In this document: one piece after another, positions 54,741-63,890 of the stretch | How the letters are laid out: every line of letters begins with the position of its first letter | Position numbering within the stretch: position 1 is the stretch's first letter | Program-made: the position numbers and the translations under genes | Origin: Aquimarina algiphila | GTDB taxonomy: Bacteria; Bacteroidota; Bacteroidia; Flavobacteriales; Flavobacteriaceae | Direction: 5' to 3' | Assembly (NCBI RefSeq): GCF_007489275.1 | Contig: NZ_VLNR01000018.1 | Location: forward strand, 28,485-92,484 | DNA length: 64,000 nt | The notes under the pieces: model-generated | The model's database searches: none | What the model was told of the DNA's origin: nothing | What the model saw: the letters and a program-made list of their open reading frames with translations, nothing else

Positions 54741-55277
54741 TTGGAAGATAATAACGTTAGATTAAGAGAACTTATAGTATCAGATAAACCAAAAGTAGCA
54801 AAGCTTATCAATAATAAAAAAATATGGGATAATGTAAGAGATTACATCCCTTATCCCTATGATCAAGATGATGCAGAAACATTTATATTAGGCACAAAAG
54901 AAAAGCTTCCAAGGCAAGCTTTAGCCATTGTATTTAATGACGAACTCTGTGGTGTTATTAGTCTTATTGTTCAGGATGATATTTATAAACGATCTGCAGA
55001 AATTGGATATTGGATAGGAGAGCCATACTGGGGTAAGGGAATTGCAACTAAAGCGGTAGCCCTAATAACTCATTACGGATTCAAAAAATTAAATTTAATT
55101 AGAATTTATGCTGGGATTTTTGAATATAATACAGCTTCAATGCATGTACTTGAGAAAAATGGTTACAAAAAAGAAGCTATATTCCAAAAAGCAGTATTTA
55201 AGAATAATCAAATCTGGGATGAACATCGATACTTTATTCTAAATGAAAATGCTGTGAAAAAATACAATATGAGCTAA
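54741..55277 (+). CDS. GNAT acetyltransferase (RimJ/RimL type)
   Basis: 178 residues. Start TTG at 54741 (no in-frame ATG upstream), then VRLRELIVSDKPKVAKLINNKKIWDNVRDYIPYPYDQDDAETFI, coenzyme-A motif EIGYWIGEPYWGKGIATKAVALITHYGF and NTASMHVLEKNGYKKEAIF, typical of RimJ/RimL-like N-acetyltransferases. Substrate unknown. First of three unrelated GNAT genes within about 2 kb. Confidence 0.85.
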   Translation: MEDNNVRLRELIVSDKPKVAKLINNKKIWDNVRDYIPYPYDQDDAETFILGTKEKLPRQALAIVFNDELCGVISLIVQDDIYKRSAEIGYWIGEPYWGKGIATKAVALITHYGFKKLNLIRIYAGIFEYNTASMHVLEKNGYKKEAIFQKAVFKNNQIWDEHRYFILNENAVKKYNMS

Positions 55278-55307
55278 ATCAATTATAAAAACAATACAGC
55301 AATCAAA

Positions 55308-55757
55308 ATGGGATATAAAATCTACAACGTAGAAGAATCAGAATATAAAGAGCTTGTTGATATTTGGGAAGCTTCGGTAAGAGCTACACATCATTTTTTA
55401 AAAGAAGAAAATATATTATATTTTAAACCATTGATCTTAAATGAATATCTCAAAGCTGTGATTCTAAAATGTGTTAGGAATAACGACATGAAAATAATCG
55501 GATTTCTGGGTGTTGCTGAACAAAATCTCGAAATGTTGTTTATACATCCTAACTTCATAGGAAAAGGAGTAGGAAAAACTTTATTGCAATATGCTATCAA
55601 GAAATTAAATGTAACCAAGGTAGATGTAAACGAAGACAATCAACAAGCTCTCAAATTTTATGAACATCATGGGTTTAAAATCTTTGACCGATCTGCACTG
55701 GATGCTTCAGGTAAACCATATCCAATATTATATATGCAATTAGACACAATAAAGTAA
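55308..55757 (+). CDS. GNAT acetyltransferase
   Basis: 149 residues. Central strand pair and acetyl-CoA loop: FLGVAEQNLEMLFIHPNFIGKGVGKTLLQYAIKKL, then VDVNEDNQQALKFYEHHGFKIFDRS. It resembles small stand-alone GNATs (PhnO or YjaB-like). It follows the previous gene by 30 bases. Confidence 0.87.
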   Translation: MGYKIYNVEESEYKELVDIWEASVRATHHFLKEENILYFKPLILNEYLKAVILKCVRNNDMKIIGFLGVAEQNLEMLFIHPNFIGKGVGKTLLQYAIKKLNVTKVDVNEDNQQALKFYEHHGFKIFDRSALDASGKPYPILYMQLDTIK

Positions 55758-55794
55758 AAATCAGTAATCCGTTCATTAATAAAAAAGATAAAAA

Positions 55795-56340
55795 ATGTCA
55801 AAAAGGAAAAACATCGTTGCAATTAATGGCAGTGCAAGTGATAACTCTTCCAATTTAAAGTTGATTAAGCACGTTGCAGAATTAATGAAAAATGAGTTTA
55901 ACTTTATCTTTTTTAATGATCTAACAAAATTACCACATTTTAAAACAGAACTGACAGATCATAATACGCCAGAACGTATAACCCAATTTAGAAATGTTAT
56001 ATCCAATGCTCACGGAATTTTAATCTGTACTCCAGAATATGTTTTTAGCATTCCAAGTCGTTTAAAAAATGCCATTGAATGGTGTATCTCCACAACCGCT
56101 TTCTCTAACAAACCTGTTGGACTTATTACTGCTTCTGCCAGTGGATTAAAAGGTCACGAAGAGCTTAAATTAATAATGGAGAGTATTGAAGCTATTTTTA
56201 TTGACGACACCACTTTATTAATACAAGGAATTAAAGGCAAAATAGATCAGAAAGGGAACATTTTGGATGAAAAAACAAAAATCGAAATAGAAAATTTTGT
56301 AATTTCATTTCATGAGTTAATAGGAAACACAAATTCTTAA
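55795..56340 (+). CDS. NADPH-dependent FMN reductase (azoreductase/chromate-reductase type)
   Basis: 181 residues with a flavodoxin-like fold: phosphate loop INGSASDNSSNLKLI and flavin-contact ICTPEYVFSIPSRLKNAIEWCIS. The family reduces quinones, azo dyes or metals using NAD(P)H. The usual P-E-Y motif is present. Monocistronic or loosely linked to the GNAT genes. Confidence 0.88.
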   Translation: MSKRKNIVAINGSASDNSSNLKLIKHVAELMKNEFNFIFFNDLTKLPHFKTELTDHNTPERITQFRNVISNAHGILICTPEYVFSIPSRLKNAIEWCISTTAFSNKPVGLITASASGLKGHEELKLIMESIEAIFIDDTTLLIQGIKGKIDQKGNILDEKTKIEIENFVISFHELIGNTNS

Positions 56341-56390
56341 CTTAATACCAATCAGAATATTCTTGTTAATCATTCTTTAAAAAGCATAAC

Positions 56391-56828
56391 ATGATACGCC
56401 CATATACCCTATCAGACAACGAAGAATTAATATCGATTTTTAAGCTTAATACACCTCAATATTTTGATCCAAAAGAAGTAGATGATTTTAAAAAATACCT
56501 ACATCAATATGGACATACTTATCTAACCATAGAATATAAAAATAAGATTGTCGGAGGAGTTGGGTATTACATAAAAGAAAGTGACCATTCTGGACGAGTT
56601 ACATGGATATTTTTTCATCCTGATTATTCTGGACTAGGATTAGGAAGAAAAGCGGTAGAATATGCAATAACTCAATTGAAATCTGATTCTACACTAAAAA
56701 AACTCGTAGTAACCACTTCTCAATTGGCCTATCGATTCTTTGAAAAGTTTGATTACAGACTTATTCAAATCGAAAATGATTACTGGGGAAAAGGGTTAGA
56801 TTTATATTTGATGGAACGAGAGCTATAG
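56391..56828 (+). CDS. GNAT acetyltransferase
   Basis: 145 residues: MIRPYTLSDNEELISIFKLNTPQYFDP, VGGVGYYIKESDHSGRVTWIFFHPDYSGLGLGRKAVEYAI, VVTTSQLAYRFFEKFDYRLIQ. The acetyl-CoA binding loop G-L-G-L-G-R is clear. Substrate unknown. Ten bases separate it from the SGNH hydrolase, so the two are probably co-transcribed. Confidence 0.87.
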   Translation: MIRPYTLSDNEELISIFKLNTPQYFDPKEVDDFKKYLHQYGHTYLTIEYKNKIVGGVGYYIKESDHSGRVTWIFFHPDYSGLGLGRKAVEYAITQLKSDSTLKKLVVTTSQLAYRFFEKFDYRLIQIENDYWGKGLDLYLMEREL

Positions 56829-56838
56829 CATTAAAAGT

Positions 56839-57528
56839 ATGAGACCGTTACACATCATTTTTACTCTTTTATGGGCACTTTCAATTAATTCACAAACCGA
56901 AACTAAAAAAATATTGTTTTTGGGTAACAGCCTTACATATTCTAATAATCTCCCTAAGATCTTAGAATATATGGCAAAAAACTGCGACGAATCGATAAAA
57001 AGTACGACATTATGTTTTCCCAATTATGCTTTAGAAGACCATTGGATCGATGGTACTTTTCAAAAAATAATGAGCAAAAAATCTTTTGATTATGTCATTG
57101 CACAACAAGGTCCTTCTTCTCAACCTCTTGGAAAGAAAATGTTATTGACCTACGGAGCAAAAATCAAATCTGTCTGTCAAGAAAAAAATACAAAATTTGG
57201 CTTTTTTATGGTCTGGCCCTCCAAACAGCACTATTACACATTTGATGGAGTAATCGCTAATCATAAAGAGGCTGCAAAAGTTAATCAATCCCTCCTATTT
57301 CCAGTTGGAGTGCTCTGGAAGGAGTATGAGAAACATAACAATTTCCAAAATCTATACGACTATGATAATTTTCATCCTTCAACAGCTGGTAGTTTTTTGG
57401 CCGCATTAACTATTTTTCATGGGCTTTATCCAGACAAAAACCTTAGCAAACTACAATTTAAAAAGTATAAAAAGTGGGTAAAGGATAAAAAATCTTTCCA
57501 TTTGATGATCAAATTAGTCAATCAATAA
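56839..57528 (+). CDS. Secreted SGNH/GDSL-like hydrolase
   Basis: 229 residues with signal peptide MRPLHIIFTLLWALSINSQ. SGNH blocks: LGNSLTYSNNLPKIL (serine nucleophile), QQGPSSQ in place of the usual block with catalytic asparagine or glycine, and the C-terminal D-x2-H in YDNFHPSTAGSFLAAL. Likely an esterase acting on carbohydrate or lipid acyl groups in the periplasm. The overall pattern resembles DUF4886-type proteins. Confidence 0.8.
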   Translation: MRPLHIIFTLLWALSINSQTETKKILFLGNSLTYSNNLPKILEYMAKNCDESIKSTTLCFPNYALEDHWIDGTFQKIMSKKSFDYVIAQQGPSSQPLGKKMLLTYGAKIKSVCQEKNTKFGFFMVWPSKQHYYTFDGVIANHKEAAKVNQSLLFPVGVLWKEYEKHNNFQNLYDYDNFHPSTAGSFLAALTIFHGLYPDKNLSKLQFKKYKKWVKDKKSFHLMIKLVNQ

Positions 57529-57620
57529 AATTATAGATACTTCCTTTTCACTGAAAACAGTATAACATACCTCATATTCAAGAAGTATATTTGACTATTT
57601 ATATGTAATAAATTCATTAT

Positions 57621-58145
57621 ATGAAACTTATATCATTAGTATTCACTCTAATATTATGTCTACCTATGTCCAGAGATAGAAGAGTATCTGTATCATTACA
57701 TGATATTCTACAACGTCCATCCACCATTGTAGTTAAAGTAAAAAAGAACAATCCATTCTCTGTACAACAAGAAGAAAAAGTTAAAAAAGGATTAATGTCC
57801 GGACCCAATTTTATACATCCCATACATCATTATAAAGTAGAAGAGATTTTATATAAAGGTAATGAAGCTAATCAAATTAATATAGGACAAGATATAAGTG
57901 TTCGTAGAGCGAATTTTCGCACTCATCTTAGAAGGCATAAAATGTATCATTTAAGAAAAATGAGGAAATCGATATATACCTATCATTATGAAAAAGAAAT
58001 GGATATCACTACTGTAAATCAAGCTATTATTTATATAACCTATCAGGAAGAAGATAAAGTTTTTGAATACGTTGTACAAGGAGCCTATGATAGTATCGAT
58101 AAAAAGGAAAATATTCTAAGTCTTTTACATACAATAAAGAATTAA
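57621..58145 (+). CDS. Small secreted protein, unknown function
   Basis: 174 residues. N-terminal hydrophobic segment MKLISLVFTLILCLPMS is probably a signal peptide. The body is basic and rich in H, R and K (FRTHLRRHKMYHLRKMRKS), with a beta-rich start (PSTIVVKVKKNNPFS). No family recognised. It has 27 bases to the next gene, so the two may be co-expressed. Confidence 0.65.
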   Translation: MKLISLVFTLILCLPMSRDRRVSVSLHDILQRPSTIVVKVKKNNPFSVQQEEKVKKGLMSGPNFIHPIHHYKVEEILYKGNEANQINIGQDISVRRANFRTHLRRHKMYHLRKMRKSIYTYHYEKEMDITTVNQAIIYITYQEEDKVFEYVVQGAYDSIDKKENILSLLHTIKN

Positions 58146-58172
58146 TTTTTTGCAAGAACAAGACAATAAGAA

Positions 58173-58868
58173 ATGAAAAGTATTCTAATCATAATATGTA
58201 TAACAACTAGTGTTTTTTGTTTTGGACAAACCTTTGAAATTACAAGCAAACAACTATCAAAAAATGAGGTCGATTCAATTTTCACAAATACCTTAAAAGA
58301 TAAATTAAATATCGATTATGGTATTTTTCGTGTATACGAGTATCAGGACAAGTCTGGGATTTATATGATTGTAATGACTGAAAAAGAATACAAAATTGAA
58401 GGTAAAAAAAAATACTTTGATGCCATTAAAGCTTTCAATTTTAAAGTTGAAAATGGAAATTACACCCAACAATGGATGATACGAGATTTTTTCCTCGAAG
58501 ACAACTATTCTGAAGAATATTATATCTCTTTTTGGACAAAATATTTTGAAATAAAAGATTATGATGGAGATGGATTAGTAGATCCGATTCTTACTTATGG
58601 AACACTTGCAATGAATGAGTATGACGACGGAAGAATTAAAATACTTATTTTTTATAAAGGTAAGAAAAGAGCAATCCGACATAAAAATGGAGTACATGAC
58701 GATGAGCGCAATACTCAGGTAGATAAAGAATTTTATGCCTTACCTATTCCAATTCAAAATAGAGCAACAAACATCATGGAGCTCATTACAAAAAATAATC
58801 ATGGTATTTTTCCTTATGGATGGGAAACCGCTATGAAAAATAAAGAACTATGGTTTGATGAAAATTAG
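58173..58868 (+). CDS. Secreted protein with EF-hand-like motif, M949_RS01915-like
   Basis: 231 residues with signal peptide MKSILIIICITTSVFCFGQ. A central motif KDYDGDGLVDPILTYG looks like a calcium-binding DxDxDG loop, preceded by YISFWTKYFEIKDY. The pattern resembles the Bacteroidota family annotated as M949_RS01915 surface polysaccharide biosynthesis proteins, a name that I give from memory with limited confidence. Confidence 0.65.
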   Translation: MKSILIIICITTSVFCFGQTFEITSKQLSKNEVDSIFTNTLKDKLNIDYGIFRVYEYQDKSGIYMIVMTEKEYKIEGKKKYFDAIKAFNFKVENGNYTQQWMIRDFFLEDNYSEEYYISFWTKYFEIKDYDGDGLVDPILTYGTLAMNEYDDGRIKILIFYKGKKRAIRHKNGVHDDERNTQVDKEFYALPIPIQNRATNIMELITKNNHGIFPYGWETAMKNKELWFDEN

Positions 58869-58927
58869 TATTATATTTTGACCTCAAAATATGTATTGAA
58901 ACTTTTAAAGATAAACCACATACCGAA

Positions 58928-59494
58928 ATGAATAATTCACTTTTAAAGTTTCTTAATAATACAGGAACATATTCTGAAAAAGAAGTAGCACTTCTTAAAG
59001 AAGAACTTCAATTTCGAACTTTAAAAAAAGATGAAATATTATTAAAAAAAGGAGATATTTGCTCATCCTTTTGTTTTATCATCACAGGAAGTTTTTATCA
59101 ATATAATATAGATGCTAATCTCGATAAAAATATAATTGATTTGAATGTAGCGGATGATTGGGTTATTAATCACAAAAGCTTTACATCTCGAAAACCATCT
59201 CAATTTTTCATACAAGCCTTTGAAAATAGTTCTGTTTATGAAATTTCTATTGATGCTATTCATAAACTAATTGCAAAATCACAATCATTTCTTCAGATGG
59301 GTAAGATTTTAGAAGAAGCTACATCTCGTGTTGATCTTTTCGACAATGATTATACCCCTGATGAGAAATATCAATACATACTAAAAAACAAACCAGAATT
59401 AATTCAAAGGTTTCCACAAAAACTAATTGCTTCTTACCTTAAAATTACTCCTGAAACATTAAGCAGAGTTAGAAAACGGTTTTTAAAACCATAA
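58928..59494 (+). CDS. Crp/Fnr-family transcriptional regulator
   Basis: 188 residues: a cyclic-nucleotide-binding-like domain (RTLKKDEILLKKGDICSSFCFIITGSFYQYN, residues about 30-110) and a C-terminal helix-turn-helix (PQKLIASYLKITPETLSRVRKRFL). Typical short Bacteroidota Crp-like regulators do not necessarily bind cAMP. It lies 77 bases before the membrane protein gene, a possible target. Confidence 0.88.
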   Translation: MNNSLLKFLNNTGTYSEKEVALLKEELQFRTLKKDEILLKKGDICSSFCFIITGSFYQYNIDANLDKNIIDLNVADDWVINHKSFTSRKPSQFFIQAFENSSVYEISIDAIHKLIAKSQSFLQMGKILEEATSRVDLFDNDYTPDEKYQYILKNKPELIQRFPQKLIASYLKITPETLSRVRKRFLKP

Positions 59495-59571
59495 TTCATT
59501 TCTTGATTTCGATCAAGTGCTATTCCTTTAAAAACATTTGATATTTGACGTTCAAAATAAATATCAAGTCA

Positions 59572-60210
59572 ATGAAACATCAATTTTACAAAAGCACAGG
59601 AATCTCTCTTATCACAGGTTCTATTTTAATTATCATAACGATGGTATTACATCCATCTGGAGGTAGTATAGAAAAAATTATTTCGATTTCAAACTCAATA
59701 ACAATCACTCACTCATTAGCTATACTCAGTCTTCCTGTTATTTTATTTGGGTTTTATGGTCTTACAAATAAACTTTTAAATCCGTGGAGGACATCAATAC
59801 TGGCCTTTATCATTATGGTATTTGGTCTTATTGCTGCGATGTTTGCCGCTCTGGTTAATGGACTAACTCTCCCCTATTTTCTTGGTCAATATGCTGATAA
59901 AATCTCACAGAATTCTTCTGTTTTAAAACCTATAATGGCATATAGTTTTGCTATAAACAAGCCTTTAGATTATATATTTATTGTAGGGTGCTGTTTAGCA
60001 ATAATGCTTTATTCATGGATAATTATTCGTTCACATAAGTTTCCAAAGTGGATTGGCTATTTTGGTGTTTTACTAATATTTTTATCTATTATTGGAGCCA
60101 TTACAGGATTTGTCTTTATGAGTTTAATCGGTTTCAGAGTATTCGTTTTTAGTTTGGCAGGTTGGATACTGTCATCTGGCCTATCATTAACATTATCTAA
60201 AGAACACTAA
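59572..60210 (+). CDS. Six-helix membrane protein, unknown function
   Basis: 212 residues from MKHQFYKSTGISLITGSILIIITMV; an upstream TTG start at 59545 adds nine polar residues and is less likely. About six membrane helices. The small soluble loops contain no recognisable domain. It immediately precedes the methyltransferase gene with one base between stop and start, so it is probably co-translated. Confidence 0.72.
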   Translation: MKHQFYKSTGISLITGSILIIITMVLHPSGGSIEKIISISNSITITHSLAILSLPVILFGFYGLTNKLLNPWRTSILAFIIMVFGLIAAMFAALVNGLTLPYFLGQYADKISQNSSVLKPIMAYSFAINKPLDYIFIVGCCLAIMLYSWIIIRSHKFPKWIGYFGVLLIFLSIIGAITGFVFMSLIGFRVFVFSLAGWILSSGLSLTLSKEH

Positions 60211-60211
60211 T

Positions 60212-60931
60212 ATGAGTAAGAAAAAAATCAAACAAGCTTATGAAGAATTAGCTAAAAATTATAATGCTCTAATCGATCATAAACCGCATAATGCATATTA
60301 TGACAGGCCAAATACACTTAGTTTACTTACTGATGTAAAAGGAAAATCAATTCTTGATGCTGCCTGCGGGCCAGGAAAATATGCTCAAATATTAATATCA
60401 AAAGAGGCCAATGTAGTTGGATTTGATATAAGTCCTCAAATGATAAAATATGCCAAAGAAAGAAACCATAATTCTGCAACATTCTTTGTGCATGACCTAA
60501 CAAAACCTCTTAAAACACTTAATGACGAGTCTTTTGATATTGTGTTATGTGCATTAGCTATGCATTATATTGAAGATTGGAATACAACCATCCAAGAATT
60601 TTATAGAGTTTTAAAACCAAATGGTCACTTAGTCATTTCTATTGAGCATCCTTTTTTTGAATACATTTATTTTAAATCAACAAGGTATTTTGATATTGAA
60701 CCTGTACAATGCACATGGTCAGGTTTTGGCAACCCAATTGAAATTCATAGTTATAGACGATCTCTTCATGAATGTATTATGCCGTTAACCAATAATGGTT
60801 TTTATATTGACAAGTTAATTGAACCTAAACCTCTAAAAGAATTCGAAAAACTCGATCCAAAACATTATAAAGAGCTCAATGAATTCCCTGCTTTTATGTG
60901 CATTAGGGCCATCAAAAAACCGAAGACATAA
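60212..60931 (+). CDS. Class I SAM-dependent methyltransferase (UbiE-like)
   Basis: 239 residues: ILDAACGPGKYAQILIS (motif I), VVGFDISPQMIKYAKER (motif II), FDIVLCALAMHYIEDWNTTIQEFYRVLKPNGHLVISIEHPFFE. Substrate unknown. It shares its transcript with the preceding membrane protein; the terminator at 60977 closes the unit. Confidence 0.9.
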   Translation: MSKKKIKQAYEELAKNYNALIDHKPHNAYYDRPNTLSLLTDVKGKSILDAACGPGKYAQILISKEANVVGFDISPQMIKYAKERNHNSATFFVHDLTKPLKTLNDESFDIVLCALAMHYIEDWNTTIQEFYRVLKPNGHLVISIEHPFFEYIYFKSTRYFDIEPVQCTWSGFGNPIEIHSYRRSLHECIMPLTNNGFYIDKLIEPKPLKEFEKLDPKHYKELNEFPAFMCIRAIKKPKT

Positions 60932-60976
60932 ATAATAGATAGTATACAAACATTGTAATAATTTTTTAAACGATAG

Positions 60977-61007
60977 TGGTTGGGGTGTATAACCTCAACC
61001 ATTTTTT
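60977..61007 (+). terminator. Intrinsic terminator
   Basis: Ten-base-pair stem TGGTTGGGGT / ACCTCAACCA with a five-base loop, then TTTTTT, following the methyltransferase gene. Confidence 0.85.
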
Positions 61008-61077
61008 GTCTATTGAACATAAAATTAGTTGTTGTATTTTAGAGCATACAAATATTTTGTACAAAAGCCATAGTAAT

Positions 61078-61707
61078 ATGAATACAACACTTTGGATTTC
61101 TTTTATCGGTACGGTCTTAATTATTGGAGTGACTCCAGGCCCAAGTGTTCTTTTGGCATCAGCAAATAGTATGAGCCATGGAGCACAAAAAACAACAGGT
61201 ACTATATTGGGTGATTTATCTGCAAATGCTATACAAATAGTCTTATCGTCTTTAGGTTTAGCATCCATAGTAATTTCTTCAGGAGAAGTTTTTAGTCTTA
61301 TAAAATGGGTAGGTGTTGGGTATTTAATCTATATGGGAGTGATGAAAATCATATCTGCTCCCAAATATGGAGAGTTTAAAAAAAACAATCAAAATAAAAG
61401 CTTTTTAAAACTATATAGTGAAGGTTTTTTTATGTCTGCTTCAAATCCAAAAGCAATTGTATTTTTTGCTGCTCTTTTTCCATTATTTATTGACCAAAAC
61501 CTAGCATTTGCTCCTCAAGTTATTATTCTTGGAATCACGTATTTGATCATTGATGGAATTTGCTTATTTGTTTATGTTAAATTTGCATCAAGATTGAAGA
61601 AATATCTCGAAGATCAAGAGAAAATTCATTTACAGAATAAAATTATCGGAACACTACTAATATGTAGTGGTTTACTATTGTCTATGGTAAAACGTACAAA
61701 AACTTAA
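61078..61707 (+). CDS. LysE/RhtB-family amino-acid exporter
   Basis: 209 residues from MNTTLWISFIGTVLIIGVTPGPSVLLASANSMSHG, which matches the LysE/RhtB N-terminal motif (TPGP). An upstream ATG at 60976 lies within the previous terminator and is rejected. About six helices; GWVGVGYLIYMGVMKI-like pattern and SNPKAIVFFAALFPLFI are family hallmarks. Exports amino acids or related metabolites. Confidence 0.9.
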   Translation: MNTTLWISFIGTVLIIGVTPGPSVLLASANSMSHGAQKTTGTILGDLSANAIQIVLSSLGLASIVISSGEVFSLIKWVGVGYLIYMGVMKIISAPKYGEFKKNNQNKSFLKLYSEGFFMSASNPKAIVFFAALFPLFIDQNLAFAPQVIILGITYLIIDGICLFVYVKFASRLKKYLEDQEKIHLQNKIIGTLLICSGLLLSMVKRTKT

Positions 61708-61869
61708 TTTGAAACTTCTAATCAAGAAAGAAAAATAAATTCACATCACTTAGCGCACTAAAAAATAACCGACAAGAAGCATGACAATTAAAACTCATTC
61801 TTTTTTAATACATTTATCTAATCTGAAAGGTTTATATTTTTCATATAAAACTATTATACTTAATTATTT

Positions 61870-63006
61870 ATGAATACAAACAAACGTTTAAAAATTGGAG
61901 AAGGAAAAATAAGCGGTTATCTAGCCATCTTTTTGGCAATCATTTGTCTGGGAGCAACAATTTGCGCTTATTTTCCCGAGTATCTTACCACCAGTGAATT
62001 TAGAGAATTATATACCCCAAATTTTATTAAATGGGTATTTTTAAGTGTACTTGTACTTTCATTTTTATTCAGTCTAACTAGTTTTTTATTGAGTAAAAAA
62101 ACCAAACTAGGTTTTCTTGCCATCATTATTTTAGCCATTGCCATTTTTTTAGCATCGGGACTTCCTGAAATTAAAGAAATAGAATCAAAATCATTTACAA
62201 TAGGTCTAGATTGGTTATTACTGGATATCCTTCTTTCTGCCGTTATTTTCATTCCTATTGAATTATTTTTACCTAAGAGGTTAGAGCAGACAAAGTTTCA
62301 TCCCGAATGGAGAACTGATCTTGTATATTTTGTAATTGGCCATCTACTGATTCAAGTCACAGGTGTTTTAGTACAATTACCTGCTGTTGTTGCCTTTTCT
62401 GGATTAGGTCTATCTGGTATTCATGAATGGGTACAGAGTATTTGGTTTTTACCACAATTATTATTGGCCCTTTTTGTATCAGATCTTTTTCAATGGTCTG
62501 GTCATTATTTCTTTCACAAAATTCCATTTTTATGGAGATTTCATGCTGTACATCATTCAACTAAAGATATTGATTGGTTAGCAGGCTCTCGAACTCACTT
62601 TGTTGATCTTATTGCTGTAAGAGCCGTTACATTTATACCTCTTTACATTTGTGGATTTAGTTCTTCTGTTTTTACAACATATATTGTAATAGCAGCAATT
62701 CAAGCCGTTTTAGCCCATTCGAATACAAGGATTAATTTTGGGTTTTTACGTTATGTTTTTGTAACTCCACAATATCATCATTGGCATCATTCTGATGATC
62801 CAAAAGCTTATGATAAAAATTTTGCTATTCATTTCCCCTTCATTGATATGATTTTTGGAACGTATTATCCTATGGGAAAAGAATGGCCAGAAGGTACTGG
62901 ATTGGGTGATGTTCAATTTCCTAAAGGATTTATAAAACAATTTATTTTTCCTTTTTATAAAAACCCCGCTAATGATAACAATTTGGATAACCCTAGTGAA
63001 CGTTAG
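61870..63006 (+). CDS. Sterol desaturase-family membrane enzyme
   Basis: 378 residues. An N-terminal half with four or five hydrophobic segments, then the di-iron histidine clusters: GHYFFHKIPFLWRFHAVHHSTKDIDWLAGSRTHFVD and YHHWHHSDDPKAYDKNFAIHFPFIDMIFGTYY. The extra N-terminal membrane part of about 130 residues distinguishes it from the 308-residue relative at 44380. Substrate unknown. Confidence 0.92.
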   Translation: MNTNKRLKIGEGKISGYLAIFLAIICLGATICAYFPEYLTTSEFRELYTPNFIKWVFLSVLVLSFLFSLTSFLLSKKTKLGFLAIIILAIAIFLASGLPEIKEIESKSFTIGLDWLLLDILLSAVIFIPIELFLPKRLEQTKFHPEWRTDLVYFVIGHLLIQVTGVLVQLPAVVAFSGLGLSGIHEWVQSIWFLPQLLLALFVSDLFQWSGHYFFHKIPFLWRFHAVHHSTKDIDWLAGSRTHFVDLIAVRAVTFIPLYICGFSSSVFTTYIVIAAIQAVLAHSNTRINFGFLRYVFVTPQYHHWHHSDDPKAYDKNFAIHFPFIDMIFGTYYPMGKEWPEGTGLGDVQFPKGFIKQFIFPFYKNPANDNNLDNPSER

Positions 63007-63099
63007 AATAAAATGAAAATTTATTTGTGATTTAAAATCAAGAATTAAGAACGATATTTTCACATATAAATTGGTATATATCATTATAAGTAAAGCCCA

Positions 63100-63519
63100 A
63101 TGGAACTAATCAGCAACCCTAAGGTCAATGACGTTTTTAATAATTACCCTACATCTGTACAACAACAATTACTTTATCTAAGAGAATTGATTTTAAAGAC
63201 AGCATCCAATATTGAAGGACTTAATACACTTGAAGAAACTCTTAAATGGGGTGAACCCAGTTATCTTACTAAACATGGAAGCACTGTAAGAATAGATTGG
63301 AAATCTAAAAACCCCGAACAATATGCCATATATTTTAAATGCACTTCAAAACTAGTTCCCACTTTCAAAACAATTTATAAAGGTGTTTTTGAATTTGAAA
63401 ACAACAGAGCTATTGTGTTTAAACTAAAACACACAATACCAGAGCAAGAATTAAAGCAGTGTATTGCAATGGCATTGACATATCATAAAATAAAACATCT
63501 CCCGCTATTGGGCGCATAA
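63100..63519 (+). CDS. DUF1801 family protein
   Basis: 139 residues: QQQLLYLRELILKTASNIEGLNTLEETLKWGEPSYLTKHGSTVRIDWKSKNPEQYAIYFKC, an E-x-L-K-W-G-E-P-S-Y core typical of DUF1801/YdhG-like domains. Cytosolic, function unknown. Distant paralogue of 10211-10570. Confidence 0.82.
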   Translation: MELISNPKVNDVFNNYPTSVQQQLLYLRELILKTASNIEGLNTLEETLKWGEPSYLTKHGSTVRIDWKSKNPEQYAIYFKCTSKLVPTFKTIYKGVFEFENNRAIVFKLKHTIPEQELKQCIAMALTYHKIKHLPLLGA

Positions 63520-63563
63520 TAATGAGTCATTTCTTTCTAAAAGCTACCCACAACATACACAAA

Positions 63564-63890
63564 CTAATTCACCCAGCGACCTGTAGCATATAACCTGAAA
63601 GCAATCCAGGCACCAACGATCATTTCTAACCAGCTTAAGGGAAGAGTAATTAGCAGAATATTCCAATCAGATAAACCCATATTTGCAGTTGCAACCCAAA
63701 AAATCACAAACACAGCCAACCATACTATGGTACCGGCAATCAAAACAGATTTTAAAGTATTCTCAAATGTTTGTGTATAAAGCCAAAATGTAAATACCAA
63801 AACGGCAGTCAAGAGCGTATCCCATAACCCCCAAATTGAAAAAATACCGACATCCATTTCTGCAATACCAGCTGGAAATTCTTGCCAAAC
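63564..63890 (-). pseudogene. Small membrane-protein gene truncated by an IS element
   Basis: The C-terminal 108 or so codons of a membrane protein with three helices (TLLTAVLVFTFWLYTQTF, SVLIAGTIVWLAVFVIFWVA, ILLITLPLSWLEMIVGAWIAF). Reading upstream past the first ATG (63857), the frame continues as clear coding sequence V-W-QEFPAGIAE up to 63890 and then runs into the repeated TGACCCA sequences. The original N-terminus is therefore missing, displaced by the insertion. A shorter product from Met 63857 is possible. Family unknown. Confidence 0.65.

Noticed and set aside
54741..56828. Three GNAT genes as a functional cluster or recent duplication
   Set aside because: The three proteins differ in length and in motif sequence and are not each other's closest relatives as far as can be seen. 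Proximity alone does not support a shared system.
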